64,000 nucleotides of DNA from an uncultured Robinsoniella sp. Lineage in GTDB: Bacteria; Bacillota; Clostridia; Lachnospirales; Lachnospiraceae. This document shows, piece after piece, positions 42,401 through 51,206 of this stretch. The first letter of the stretch is position 1, and every line of letters begins with the position of its first letter. The DNA is taken from NCBI GenBank assembly GCA_900540475.1, contig UQGG01000014.1, positions 72,916-136,915 on the forward strand, given 5' to 3'. The notes under the pieces were generated by a model. That model was not told the DNA's origin. It did not search any database and saw nothing but the letters and a program-made list of their open reading frames with translations. Made by a program: the position numbers and the translations under genes.

Positions 42401-44221
42401 TTACTCCTCCTTTCTTTGCTGCTGAAATGGAATCCGAATCTGAATATTTGTTTCGATATGTTCTTTTGACTCAATAATTAAATGGTAGGGTTCGCCATAA
42501 TACAGCCGGATGCGGCTGTTCACATTTAAAAGCCCAAGGCTGTCCGAATCCTCCCCCGAGGCAGCCATGGAAAGGGATTCTTCCATAGAAGTGGGAATCG
42601 TCTTCGGGTGGTTCAAATTGTCCCGGATCTGGCACAGCCGTTCACTGGAAATGCCCTCCCCGGTATCGTATACCCAGATAACAAGGGTGTCATTGGAAGC
42701 GTCATGTATGCCCCCTATCTGCAAATGCCCCGGTTCCAGCAGTTTTTCCAGTCCGTGGACAATGGAGTTTTCCACCAGAGGCTGTAAGATCATCTTGGGA
42801 ATACAGGCATCCATAATTTCTTCCGAAATACTGTACGCAATAGTAAAACGTCCCTCAAAACGGGTAGACTGTATCATCAGATATGATTTGACTATCTCAA
42901 GCTCTTCCCGAAAAGTAACAAACTCATTTCCTTTAATGCTGTAGCGGAGAATCTGCGCCAGAGCTTGGGAAATGTTAATAATGTCATCAGACCGTCCCTC
43001 GGTTGACATACCGCAGATCAGAGCCAGGGTATTGTACAAAAAATGTGGGTTGATCTGGCTTCTTAAAAAAGCTAGTTCCGTTTTCTTTGCATAGATCTCC
43101 GTTTCATACATTTTCGTACAGGTATTAAAAATATCACGGTTTAAGGTATCTACCTCATCCAGCATCTGGTTAAATGCATTTCCAATGGCGGCGGCTTCCA
43201 GACAGACATAAGACTGTTCATCCAGGTGGATACGTTCTTTCAGCGCCCGCCTGTTTCCGGAAGTAATCTTATTCATGATCCCGGTTAATTCCGAGATTGT
43301 GTTGAAAAACCGGGAGATAAAGTATATTAAAAACGAGCAGACTACAATAAAAATAAGCAGGGTAAGAAAATACTGGCTTCCCACAGTCCGGATCAGTTTC
43401 TGAATCAGAGCACCCTTTGGAATGATCGATATTAATTCATATCCGGTTTCGGGTATTGCATGAGTCTCAAAGGTATATTCCGTATTGGAATAAGTAAAAA
43501 CGGAATCCCCGGATTTTTTAGATAGAAATGCCTGGTAAATCTCTTCATCGCCCAAAAGCAGATTTTTGCTCTGATCCAGGAAAATCATTTTTTGATCGGC
43601 ACTGTCCAGAGAGTAAGAGCCTCCAAGAAACCGGGAGGGCTCTATTGCCACAAAAACTGCCCCGCAGGGAGTGGCATTGCTTAAGTCCAGGGGATAGATC
43701 AGCCGCCCTGCAACAATACATACTGTATTTAAAGAGTGAATAAAGTAATTTTGCCGGTCAAAGAAAATCACATCATGCTGATCTCTGGGAAGCTCCTGTA
43801 AAAGCTTACTTGTAATAGAAGAGTCCCCCGCTACATTGCTGAAATTACCATTGTCACCAATCACTGCAATATCAATGATGGAAGGTTCCTGATTCTGGGT
43901 GTTGATCAGCAGATTAGAAACCCGCTGTACATAGTCAAACTTAGATTCTTCCTTGTTCTCAATAAGATAGCGCTGTACCAGCTCATTATAAGCAAGGCTG
44001 GTTGTAAGTTTTGAAAAATAGGTGTAGTTGTACTGGACTTCGTGAAGCACCTGGTTTACTTTCTCATCCTGATTGGTCTTTAGGGACTGGTACTGCAGTT
44101 TGTAATAGGAAAAAATACTGAATATCATAATTCCAGCCATGGTAACCGCCATGATAATTAAAAGAATCATCATCTGGCGCCGCAGGGGCTGGGGTGTAAA
44201 TTTTTTTAACGGTATTTTCAT
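42401..44221 (-). CDS. YesM-type sensor histidine kinase
   Basis: This 606-aa kinase has TM1 (~16-41), an extracellular sensor domain (~45-275), TM2 (~277-303), HAMP, then His_kinase with phospho-acceptor His ~393 in LRSQINPHFLYNTLA and HATPase (LQPLVENSIVHGL, DTGEGIS). It is the first gene of the minus-strand unit and is immediately followed by its regulator. AUG 44221 has only a modest AAGAGGTT site. Its leader carries three ~40-bp tandem repeats. Confidence 0.92.
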   Translation of the reverse strand: MKIPLKKFTPQPLRRQMMILLIIMAVTMAGIMIFSIFSYYKLQYQSLKTNQDEKVNQVLHEVQYNYTYFSKLTTSLAYNELVQRYLIENKEESKFDYVQRVSNLLINTQNQEPSIIDIAVIGDNGNFSNVAGDSSITSKLLQELPRDQHDVIFFDRQNYFIHSLNTVCIVAGRLIYPLDLSNATPCGAVFVAIEPSRFLGGSYSLDSADQKMIFLDQSKNLLLGDEEIYQAFLSKKSGDSVFTYSNTEYTFETHAIPETGYELISIIPKGALIQKLIRTVGSQYFLTLLIFIVVCSFLIYFISRFFNTISELTGIMNKITSGNRRALKERIHLDEQSYVCLEAAAIGNAFNQMLDEVDTLNRDIFNTCTKMYETEIYAKKTELAFLRSQINPHFLYNTLALICGMSTEGRSDDIINISQALAQILRYSIKGNEFVTFREELEIVKSYLMIQSTRFEGRFTIAYSISEEIMDACIPKMILQPLVENSIVHGLEKLLEPGHLQIGGIHDASNDTLVIWVYDTGEGISSERLCQIRDNLNHPKTIPTSMEESLSMAASGEDSDSLGLLNVNSRIRLYYGEPYHLIIESKEHIETNIQIRIPFQQQRKEE

Positions 44222-44258
44222 TATTTTAGTAACCTCTTAAGTTATTGTGCTTATTTTT

Positions 44259-44370
44259 AACAAGATCGTAGAGTTAATCTCAATAAGCTGTTGTCTTTAT
44301 CAAGATCGTAGTTAATCTCAATAAGCGGTTGTCTTTAACAAGATAGTACAATTTAATCCCAATAACTTGT
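44259..44370. repeat. Three ~40-bp imperfect tandem repeats upstream of the kinase gene
   Basis: Units beginning CAAGAT(C/A)GTA at 44261, 44301 and 44339 share TTAATC(T/C)CAATAA. The first two are nearly identical and the third is diverged. On the minus strand they lie 38-150 nt before the kinase start, in the promoter or leader. They are too few, too short-spaced and too unequal to be a CRISPR array. Confidence 0.85.
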
Positions 44371-44391
44371 ATGGAAAAAAGTCAGGGAATT

Positions 44392-44545
44392 ATGTAAAAA
44401 ACTCAAATGGGTGTATTTTTTAAAGGAGGCAGTATAAAAATTATAGCCCATTATTTAGATTGTTTTATGTAAAAATATTAGAAATATATGTAAATTTCTT
44501 TAAAAGATTTAATAAATTATCAAAATCATAAGAATTTTACATAAA
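44392..44545. promoter_or_regulatory. Repeated ATGTAAA motif in the divergent control region
   Basis: ATGTAAA occurs at 44392, 44467 and 44488 and, inverted, at 44536-44542. The second and third copies are exactly 21 bp apart, and TTTATGTAAAA (44464-44474) has a perfect inverted partner at 44535-44545. This fits binding by the AraC-type regulator encoded at 41640. The sequence is AT-rich, so chance recurrence is possible. Confidence 0.4.
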
Positions 44546-44646
44546 GAGCAGAGTTATAAACATTTTAAAAATTCTCATTTTTAGTAAAATAGTTGGTATC
44601 AGATCGATAAGAAACAATTCTCAGAAATGAGGGAAAGGAGCAGGAA

Positions 44647-45603
44647 GTGAAAGAGAGAAAAAAGAAGCCGGCACAGACAGTATATGTGCCGAAAGTCAGC
44701 ATTTTCAAGACGCTGGGCAGACAAAGGACATTAATTCTGCTGTGTCTGCCTGCCTTGATACTAACGATAGTATTCAAGTATGGATCAATGTATGGAATCC
44801 TGATTGCATTTAAAAATTATAAAACGTCAAAGGGGGTATGGGGCAGCGACTGGCTGGATCCTTTTTATAAAAACTTTATAACGTTTTTTAAAAATCCTTC
44901 TTCCGGTCAGATAATCTGGAATACGATTCGCATCGGAGTGGTAACCATGTTATTTTCATTTCCGGCTCCTGTCATATTTGCAATTATGCTAAACGAAGTA
45001 AAAGGCAAAATGTTTAAAAAGACGGTTCAGACGGTTTCCTATATACCACACTTTATCTCAATCGTGGTTGTAGTGGGAATGCTGAACAGCTTTGGATCCA
45101 TCGATGGAATTTTCAATACAATCCGAGGATGGTTTGGACTGGCAGCAGTCAATATGAATGAGGGCACAAAATATTTTATGCCGATGTACGTAGGCTCCCA
45201 GATCTGGCAGACCTTTGGCTGGAGTTCCATTATATATCTATCCGCGTTGTCTAATATAGACACAACCTTATATGACGTGGCAAATATAGATGGTGCCAAC
45301 AGATGGCAGAAGATTAAAAATATTGCATGGCCTACCATCCTGCCGACAACGACAATTATGTTAATTATGAATGTGGGCACCGTGCTCAATTCGGACTACC
45401 AGAAAATACTGTTAATGCAGAATGATACCAACCGCAGCGCAATCGATGTCATATCATCCTTTGTTTACCGGGAAGGTATCGTAGGTGCCCGTTTTGAATA
45501 CACAACGGCAGTCAACCTGATGCTTTCGGTAGTGGCATTCGGGCTGGTAATCATTACAAATAAAATTACCCAGAAAGTAAATGCCGAAAATAGCTTATGG
45601 TAG
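44647..45603 (+). CDS. CUT1 oligosaccharide importer permease (LplB type)
   Basis: This 318-aa membrane permease has six predicted transmembrane segments, an N-terminal Lys-rich stretch, and the EAA loop region YDVANIDGANRWQKIKNIAWPTILPT, typical of BPD_transp_1 permeases. It starts at GUG 44647 with AAGGAG 6 nt upstream. It is paired with the next gene; no ATPase is encoded here, so a shared MsmX-type ATPase is assumed, as known for YesOPQ/Lpl systems. Regulation by the divergent kinase-regulator pair is likely. Confidence 0.92.
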   Translation: MKERKKKPAQTVYVPKVSIFKTLGRQRTLILLCLPALILTIVFKYGSMYGILIAFKNYKTSKGVWGSDWLDPFYKNFITFFKNPSSGQIIWNTIRIGVVTMLFSFPAPVIFAIMLNEVKGKMFKKTVQTVSYIPHFISIVVVVGMLNSFGSIDGIFNTIRGWFGLAAVNMNEGTKYFMPMYVGSQIWQTFGWSSIIYLSALSNIDTTLYDVANIDGANRWQKIKNIAWPTILPTTTIMLIMNVGTVLNSDYQKILLMQNDTNRSAIDVISSFVYREGIVGARFEYTTAVNLMLSVVAFGLVIITNKITQKVNAENSLW

Positions 45604-45604
45604 A

Positions 45605-45636
45605 GCGCGTTTGAAATAGCATTTTCAAACATGCGC
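45605..45636 (+). other. Intercistronic hairpin between the two permease genes
   Basis: GTTTGAAA (45609-45616) pairs with TTTCAAAC (45623-45630), and flanking GCGC/GCGC extends the stem past a short bulge. It begins just after the first permease stop codon and lies before the AAGGAG of the next gene. It may stabilise the upstream message or tune expression. Confidence 0.5.
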
Positions 45637-45653
45637 CGGAAAGGAGAAGTAAG

Positions 45654-46547
45654 TTGAATCATAAAAATAAGAATAAAATTCACATTGGAAACAGATCAGC
45701 AGATATGATACTGATTGTCATTATGTGTCTGCTGATGGTAACAATCCTGTATCCGTTTATCAATATTATTTCCATATCCATGAGCAGCCCCAGTGCCATT
45801 ACAACCGGAAAGGTAAGCTGGCTTCCGGTGGGATTTAACCTGAAAGGATATGAAATGGTGTTTGGGGATCCGAAGATCTGGAGTGCTTATGGAAATACCA
45901 TCTTGTATGCAACTCTGGGGACGGCATTAAATCTTGTCTTTACGGCAATGATTTCCTATTCTCTCATGGTAAAGGAGTTTGTACTGCGTAAACCCATGAC
46001 CGTATTTTTAACCATTACGATGTTTTTTAACGGAGGAATGGTCCCAAGTTACATATTAATCCAGAATCTAGGTTTGATGGACAGTATCTGGGCTGTCATT
46101 CTTCCGGGATGTGTCTCTGCCTATAACATTTTTATTTACCGCTCCTTTTTTAAAGGAATATCACCGGAGATTCGGGAAGCAGCATTTGTAGACGGTGCCG
46201 GAGAAGCCAGAATTCTGTTTAGCATTTATATGCCACTGTCAAAAGCGTTGTTTGCAACATTTGGTCTGTTTTCTCTGGTGACTTACTGGAATATGTGGTT
46301 TGAACCGCTGCTCTATCTGAAGACAGATACAAAGCAGCCCATTCAGATGATATTGCGCCAGATCTTATTTACCTCGGGCGCAGCTGGCATGAATGGTGCC
46401 CAGGAATTAATGAACCAGCAACTGGTGAATCCTAAAAATATACAATATGCATGTATTATTGCGACAATTGCACCAATTATGATTGTCTATCCGTTCCTCC
46501 AGAAATATTTTGAGCAGGGAATGATGGTAGGCGCAGTTAAGGGGTGA
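45654..46547 (+). CDS. CUT1 oligosaccharide importer permease (LplC/YcjP type)
   Basis: This 297-aa permease has six predicted membrane segments and the EAA motif EIREAAFVDGAGEARILFSI. It starts at UUG 45654, supported by AAGGAG 7 nt upstream and the Lys/Asn-rich cytoplasmic N-terminus. It partners with the preceding permease and is followed 45 bases later by the binding protein. Confidence 0.92.
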   Translation: MNHKNKNKIHIGNRSADMILIVIMCLLMVTILYPFINIISISMSSPSAITTGKVSWLPVGFNLKGYEMVFGDPKIWSAYGNTILYATLGTALNLVFTAMISYSLMVKEFVLRKPMTVFLTITMFFNGGMVPSYILIQNLGLMDSIWAVILPGCVSAYNIFIYRSFFKGISPEIREAAFVDGAGEARILFSIYMPLSKALFATFGLFSLVTYWNMWFEPLLYLKTDTKQPIQMILRQILFTSGAAGMNGAQELMNQQLVNPKNIQYACIIATIAPIMIVYPFLQKYFEQGMMVGAVKG

Positions 46548-46592
46548 GCGTGGATGAAAAGCACGTTCCAATATAGAAGGGAGATTCATAAA

Positions 46593-48320
46593 ATGAAGAA
46601 AAAAATGGTAACAGCAGTGTTGGCGGCAGCGCTTTCTGCAGCAGTACTGGCAGGATGCGGACAAAAAGCCCAAAGTACGGATACAAAAGCAAAAGGAGAA
46701 ACCACGGCAGACGCACAGGACGGAAATGATGCATCGGGAGAATCTTCAAAGGGAACATCGGGGGATGCCTCGGGAACAGAATTACCGGAATTGCCGGATA
46801 ATACCCTGTCCATTACGGCATCTATTCCCACTTTTGGTACAGATCCGGGGAATACGGAAGTACAAAAAGAGTGGCAGAAGAGAATGGAAGAGTATCTGGG
46901 ATGCAAACTGGACATTAAGTGGACCTATACGCCTTGGCTTGACTACCGGGAAAATGAGAAAGTAATCCTGGCAAGCGGTGAAATGCCGGATGTGTTTACC
47001 TATTCCTGGGGCGATACCATTAATGAATATGGTCAGGACGGCCAGGTACTGGATATTGCCAAATACAAACAGTATATGCCGTATTATTCTAAATTTGTGG
47101 AAGAGACAAGAGGGGGAGAAAATTTTGCTTACAATGCAGACGGAACCTCTTACTACTTTAAAGACGGTTTTGTAAATAATAACGATATCATTGGTGCACA
47201 GTCATTTACAGCATTTGCATACCGATTTGACTTATTGGAAAAGAACAATCTGACCCCGGCGACAAATTTAGATGAGTTCAGTGAGCTGTGTAAAAAGTTA
47301 AAAGAGCTTTATCCGGATTCCTATCCTATTTCAAACAGTGACAAAAACTATGCTTTCTACCGGGGGTTCGCAGGCATCTACCACACATCGGATACCCTGT
47401 ATTGGAATGGGACAGAATGGGCGTTTGGTCCCATTGACGATAATTTCAAAGACATGCTTTCCTATCTGAAAACCCTCTATGATGCAGGCTATATAGATCC
47501 TGAATTTGCCACGGATGATGCTGATGCCTGCAATAAAAAGGCGGCTACAGGGAAAGTGCTGATCTACCCCACCGTATGGTCCGGCATGGCAGCACACTGG
47601 AACCGCAACAAAGAAGATCAGGATATTAATTTTGGACTTGCCTATCTGCCGGAAAATGAAAAGTATGGAACACCTTGGAAATGGGGATCTAAGGAAGAAG
47701 GATTATCCCTTGCAAATACGGGATTTGGAGTTGGTATTTCCGGAGATGTGGAGTATCCCGAATGGGTTGTGAAAATGATTGATTACCAGTATTCACCGGA
47801 GATGATCGAACTGCAGAACTGGGGCATTGAAGGAAAGACTTATGTGATAAATGAAGATGGAACGAAATCATTTACCGAAGAGATTACAAGTGCCGATAAT
47901 CCTGTGCAGGAGCTGGCAAATTATGGTGTGACCTCTTCAGCGGCATGCAGAACCGGGGTGGTATTTACACCTCAGGAATTTGAACCACAGATTGAACAGC
48001 TGGAAGAAGAACCATGGTGGAGCAAAGAGGACGGTTTCCATATGGATAAATACTGGCTTGCAAGCTCCAAATACGGCGGGGAAGATTCCGTTGCTCCTTA
48101 TGACCGGGCGCCGATCCTGAATCTGGATCCTGATGAAGCGACCGAAAAAGCTACGCTGATGAATGCCTGCGAGACTGTGGCAAAAGAAAAAGCAGTAGAA
48201 TTTATCACTGGGAAGATGGATCTGGAGAAAGACTGGGATGCTTATGTAGATTCTGTAAAGTATGCAGTAGATGATTTTGAAGGCACGCTGCAGATGCTGA
48301 ATGAAAACTCGGTGAAGTAA
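46593..48320 (+). CDS. Oligosaccharide-binding lipoprotein of the CUT1 importer
   Basis: This ~575-aa lipoprotein has a signal peptide with lipobox LAGC (~18-21), a Gly/Ser/Asp-rich linker to ~60, and a type 2 periplasmic-binding fold. AUG 46593 is chosen over 46554 because AGGGAG lies ~9 nt upstream and the signal peptide begins there (MKKKMVTAVLAAA). It is the third gene of the importer operon, presumably capturing rhamnose-containing oligosaccharides released by the surface enzymes; this is inferred from the hydrolases downstream. Confidence 0.9.
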   Translation: MKKKMVTAVLAAALSAAVLAGCGQKAQSTDTKAKGETTADAQDGNDASGESSKGTSGDASGTELPELPDNTLSITASIPTFGTDPGNTEVQKEWQKRMEEYLGCKLDIKWTYTPWLDYRENEKVILASGEMPDVFTYSWGDTINEYGQDGQVLDIAKYKQYMPYYSKFVEETRGGENFAYNADGTSYYFKDGFVNNNDIIGAQSFTAFAYRFDLLEKNNLTPATNLDEFSELCKKLKELYPDSYPISNSDKNYAFYRGFAGIYHTSDTLYWNGTEWAFGPIDDNFKDMLSYLKTLYDAGYIDPEFATDDADACNKKAATGKVLIYPTVWSGMAAHWNRNKEDQDINFGLAYLPENEKYGTPWKWGSKEEGLSLANTGFGVGISGDVEYPEWVVKMIDYQYSPEMIELQNWGIEGKTYVINEDGTKSFTEEITSADNPVQELANYGVTSSAACRTGVVFTPQEFEPQIEQLEEEPWWSKEDGFHMDKYWLASSKYGGEDSVAPYDRAPILNLDPDEATEKATLMNACETVAKEKAVEFITGKMDLEKDWDAYVDSVKYAVDDFEGTLQMLNENSVK

Positions 48321-48403
48321 TTAAAGTGGGATAAATTTTACTATGGGATATTAATATTTTACTATTTAAAAAGGGTTAGAAATGCATTGTATATTAAATG
48401 GTG

Positions 48404-48439
48404 GATATAGCACCTGACACAGATATCAAGTGCTATATC
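48404..48439 (+). terminator. Hairpin between binding-protein and GH78 genes
   Basis: GATATAGCAC (48404-48413) pairs exactly with GTGCTATATC (48430-48439), followed by a weak TATTGT. It may partly terminate transcription so that transporter genes are expressed more than the hydrolases behind them. Confidence 0.6.
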
Positions 48440-48505
48440 TATTGTATCAACCAGCCTCAGCAGCCCCACAGTCTGCTAACAGACAAAAAAGGAACAGGTG
48501 ACTAT

Positions 48506-51115
48506 ATGGAAATAAAGCAGCAAAAAGTGCAATACCAGAAAAATCCAATTGGAATCGATACAGAGAAACCACATTTTGAGTGGAATATTTGTCTGGATGC
48601 AGCAGATGAAAAGAAGTGGTTTCAGACGGCATATCAGATCTTAGTATCGGATCATGTAAAAAATATGGAAAAAGATGAGGGGAATATCTGGGACAGCGGG
48701 AAACAGAGCAGTAACCGGATGACTCAGATACTATATGCGGGAAAGGAGCTGCAGTCCTGCACCAGGTATTACTGGAAGGTTCGGGTATGGGATCATTCAG
48801 GAAAGGCTTCTGCGTACAGCCCTGTTTCTTACTTTGAGACTGGGTTTTTAAGCAGCGGGGAGTGGACCGGGAAGTGGATTGGAGAGCAGGAGGATTTTGT
48901 GAACCACATCTTCCGTAAAACCTTCCCACTAAAAGAGGGAATCAAAGAGGCACGGATTTACATATGCGGAATGGGACATTATGAATTGTTAATAAATGGG
49001 GAAAAAGCAGGAGACAGCGTGCTGACGCCGGGATGGACTGATTACCATAAATCCTGTCTCTATAATACATACGATGTAACCAAGCAGGTTCAGCAAGGGT
49101 GGAACTGTATTGGTTTATTTTTGGGTGACGGCATGTTTCATGTAAAGAAAAAGAGATATGTTTATTTTGAACGGAGTTATGGAAAAATGAAATTTCTTCT
49201 GCAGCTTCAGGTCACTTATGAGGATGGGACCAGGGATGTGGTGGTTTCCGACGAAGAATTTCATATGGCACAGAGTCCGGTTACTTATTCCGGGATTTAT
49301 GGCGGAGAGGATTATGATGCAAGATTGGAACAGGAGGGATTTTCACATCCCGGTTTTCAGGAAAATAGTTCCTGGATTCAAGCAATAGCTGTTGAAGAGC
49401 CCAAAGGCAAACTGCGCAGGGAAAGTACAGATCCGCTGAAAATCATGGAGTGTTTGAAACCGGTAAAAGTTTGGGAGGTTTCCAAAGGAACATACATGTA
49501 TGATATGGGGAAGAACTTTTCCGGCTGGGTGAGTATGAAAGTCAGGGCAGGTAAAAACTGTGGAGGAGCATGTATTACCCTTATGCCCGCTGAGATACTC
49601 TATTCGGACGGCAGTCCCGACCAGCGTGTGACCGGAGATGGTTATTGCTGGCAATATACCTGCAACGAAAAGGAAACACAGCATTACCGTCCGAAGTTTA
49701 CCTATTATGGTTTCCGGTATGTACAGGTGAGCGGCGCTGTTCCGGTGGAGCTTTCCGCAGATGGAAGCCAGTCTGACCAGCCCGTCATAGAAGCGATTAC
49801 AGGAGAATTTATTTATCCCGATATTGAGAGATCAGGTAGTTTTGAATGTTCCAACCACCTTTTTAATAAAATCCATCAGATCATCGACCAGTCGGTTCGC
49901 AGCAACATGAAGTCCATATTGACAGACTGCCCCCATCGGGAAAAGCTGGGGTGGCTGGAACAGACCCATCTGATCGGACCAGCCATTATGTGCGGGTACG
50001 ATGTAAGAAGCCTCTATGAAAAGATAGAGCAGGATATGGCGGAAGCCCAGCATGAAGATGGGCTGATACCGGATATCTGTCCGGAATACGTTACCGGATT
50101 TGAAAAATGGCACTATGGGTATCTGGATTCTCCCGAGTGGGGAAGCGCCTGCATTGTGAATCCCTGGTACCTTTATAAGCGTTATGCAGATAAAACGGTA
50201 TTAGACAGATATTATCAGGTAATGGTGGATTATCTGGATCATTTAACACGGATGACCCATCATTACATTCTCCATCATGGACTGGGAGACTGGCTGGATA
50301 TTGGTCCCAACACGCCTCATTCCCAGAATACGCCGGTTCCCGTAGTTGCCACAGCGGTCTATTACGACGATCTGTCTATTATGGAAGAAGTCTCGAGACT
50401 ACTTGGTAAAGAAAAGGAGGCGGAGTACTACTGTGAACTGGGAAGAGAGGTTAAAAGAGAGTTCAACCTCCAGTTCTATGATAAAGCTACATGCAGATAT
50501 GCCACAGGGAGCCAGGCGGCACAGGCAATGAGTCTGGTAGTGGGTCTGGCGGAGCCTGGAAATGAGCCGGGTATTCTGGATTATCTGGTTCGGGATATTG
50601 AGAAAAGAAATTATGCCACTACTGCTGGAGATATCGGACATCCCTATGTCATGGCAGCGCTTACCGCATATGGCAGGTCTGATATCATAGAAAAAATGAC
50701 AAATATAACAGACGCGCCGGGGTATGGCTACCAGGTCAGATGCGGTGCCACAACATTGACGGAGGAATGGGACGGACCGGACCCGGACAGACCACATGGG
50801 TCCCAGAACCACCTGATGCTGGGCAGCGTGGAAGAGTGGTTTTACTGTGGCCTCGCCGGTCTGCCCGGAGTGAGAAGCGATCCTATCTTGGAAGAGCTGG
50901 TGATCAGTCCCTATTTTTCTCCTGATCTAAATTACGTAAAGGCATCCATCCGCCACCCGTATGGAAAAGTTTCATCAGAGTGGATGCGGGAGCAGGGAAA
51001 AATACGGTCAGAAGTTCAGGTCCCGCCAAATACAAAAGGTATATTCAAACCTCATCCTGCATCGGATGGCATAGTCTTTTATGGAAAAGAGACATTTATG
51101 ATAGAGGAAACGTAA
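48506..51115 (+). CDS. Cytoplasmic alpha-L-rhamnosidase (GH78), 869 aa
   Basis: This is an intracellular rhamnosidase acting on imported oligosaccharides. It has the FN3-like N-terminal domain (~1-105), the rhamnosidase N-domain beta-sandwich (GHYELLINGEKAGDSVLTPGWTDY, ~155-300), a concanavalin-like domain (~310-430), the (alpha/alpha)6 catalytic domain with TDCPHREKLGWLEQ and TTLTEEWDG, and the C-terminal sandwich (PDLNYVKASIRHPYG). There is no signal peptide. AUG 48506 is preferred because AGGTG lies 5 nt upstream and the domain begins there; an in-frame AUG at 48398 lies upstream of the hairpin at 48404-48439. The length is typical for single-module GH78, unlike the two giant enzymes at the left of the window. 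Confidence 0.92.
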   Translation: MEIKQQKVQYQKNPIGIDTEKPHFEWNICLDAADEKKWFQTAYQILVSDHVKNMEKDEGNIWDSGKQSSNRMTQILYAGKELQSCTRYYWKVRVWDHSGKASAYSPVSYFETGFLSSGEWTGKWIGEQEDFVNHIFRKTFPLKEGIKEARIYICGMGHYELLINGEKAGDSVLTPGWTDYHKSCLYNTYDVTKQVQQGWNCIGLFLGDGMFHVKKKRYVYFERSYGKMKFLLQLQVTYEDGTRDVVVSDEEFHMAQSPVTYSGIYGGEDYDARLEQEGFSHPGFQENSSWIQAIAVEEPKGKLRRESTDPLKIMECLKPVKVWEVSKGTYMYDMGKNFSGWVSMKVRAGKNCGGACITLMPAEILYSDGSPDQRVTGDGYCWQYTCNEKETQHYRPKFTYYGFRYVQVSGAVPVELSADGSQSDQPVIEAITGEFIYPDIERSGSFECSNHLFNKIHQIIDQSVRSNMKSILTDCPHREKLGWLEQTHLIGPAIMCGYDVRSLYEKIEQDMAEAQHEDGLIPDICPEYVTGFEKWHYGYLDSPEWGSACIVNPWYLYKRYADKTVLDRYYQVMVDYLDHLTRMTHHYILHHGLGDWLDIGPNTPHSQNTPVPVVATAVYYDDLSIMEEVSRLLGKEKEAEYYCELGREVKREFNLQFYDKATCRYATGSQAAQAMSLVVGLAEPGNEPGILDYLVRDIEKRNYATTAGDIGHPYVMAALTAYGRSDIIEKMTNITDAPGYGYQVRCGATTLTEEWDGPDPDRPHGSQNHLMLGSVEEWFYCGLAGLPGVRSDPILEELVISPYFSPDLNYVKASIRHPYGKVSSEWMREQGKIRSEVQVPPNTKGIFKPHPASDGIVFYGKETFMIEET

Positions 51116-51206
51116 CGTATCAGAGGTCTGAGCATTTACTGTGCTGACTGTAAAAATATTGGGCAGCAGGCATTAAAAAACCAATTATAACAGGGAGGAA
51201 AAAATC

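Noticed and set aside
44259..44370. Possible CRISPR array
   Set aside because: Only three units, no unique spacers of even length between exact repeats, no cas genes; the whole ~40 bp is the repeat.
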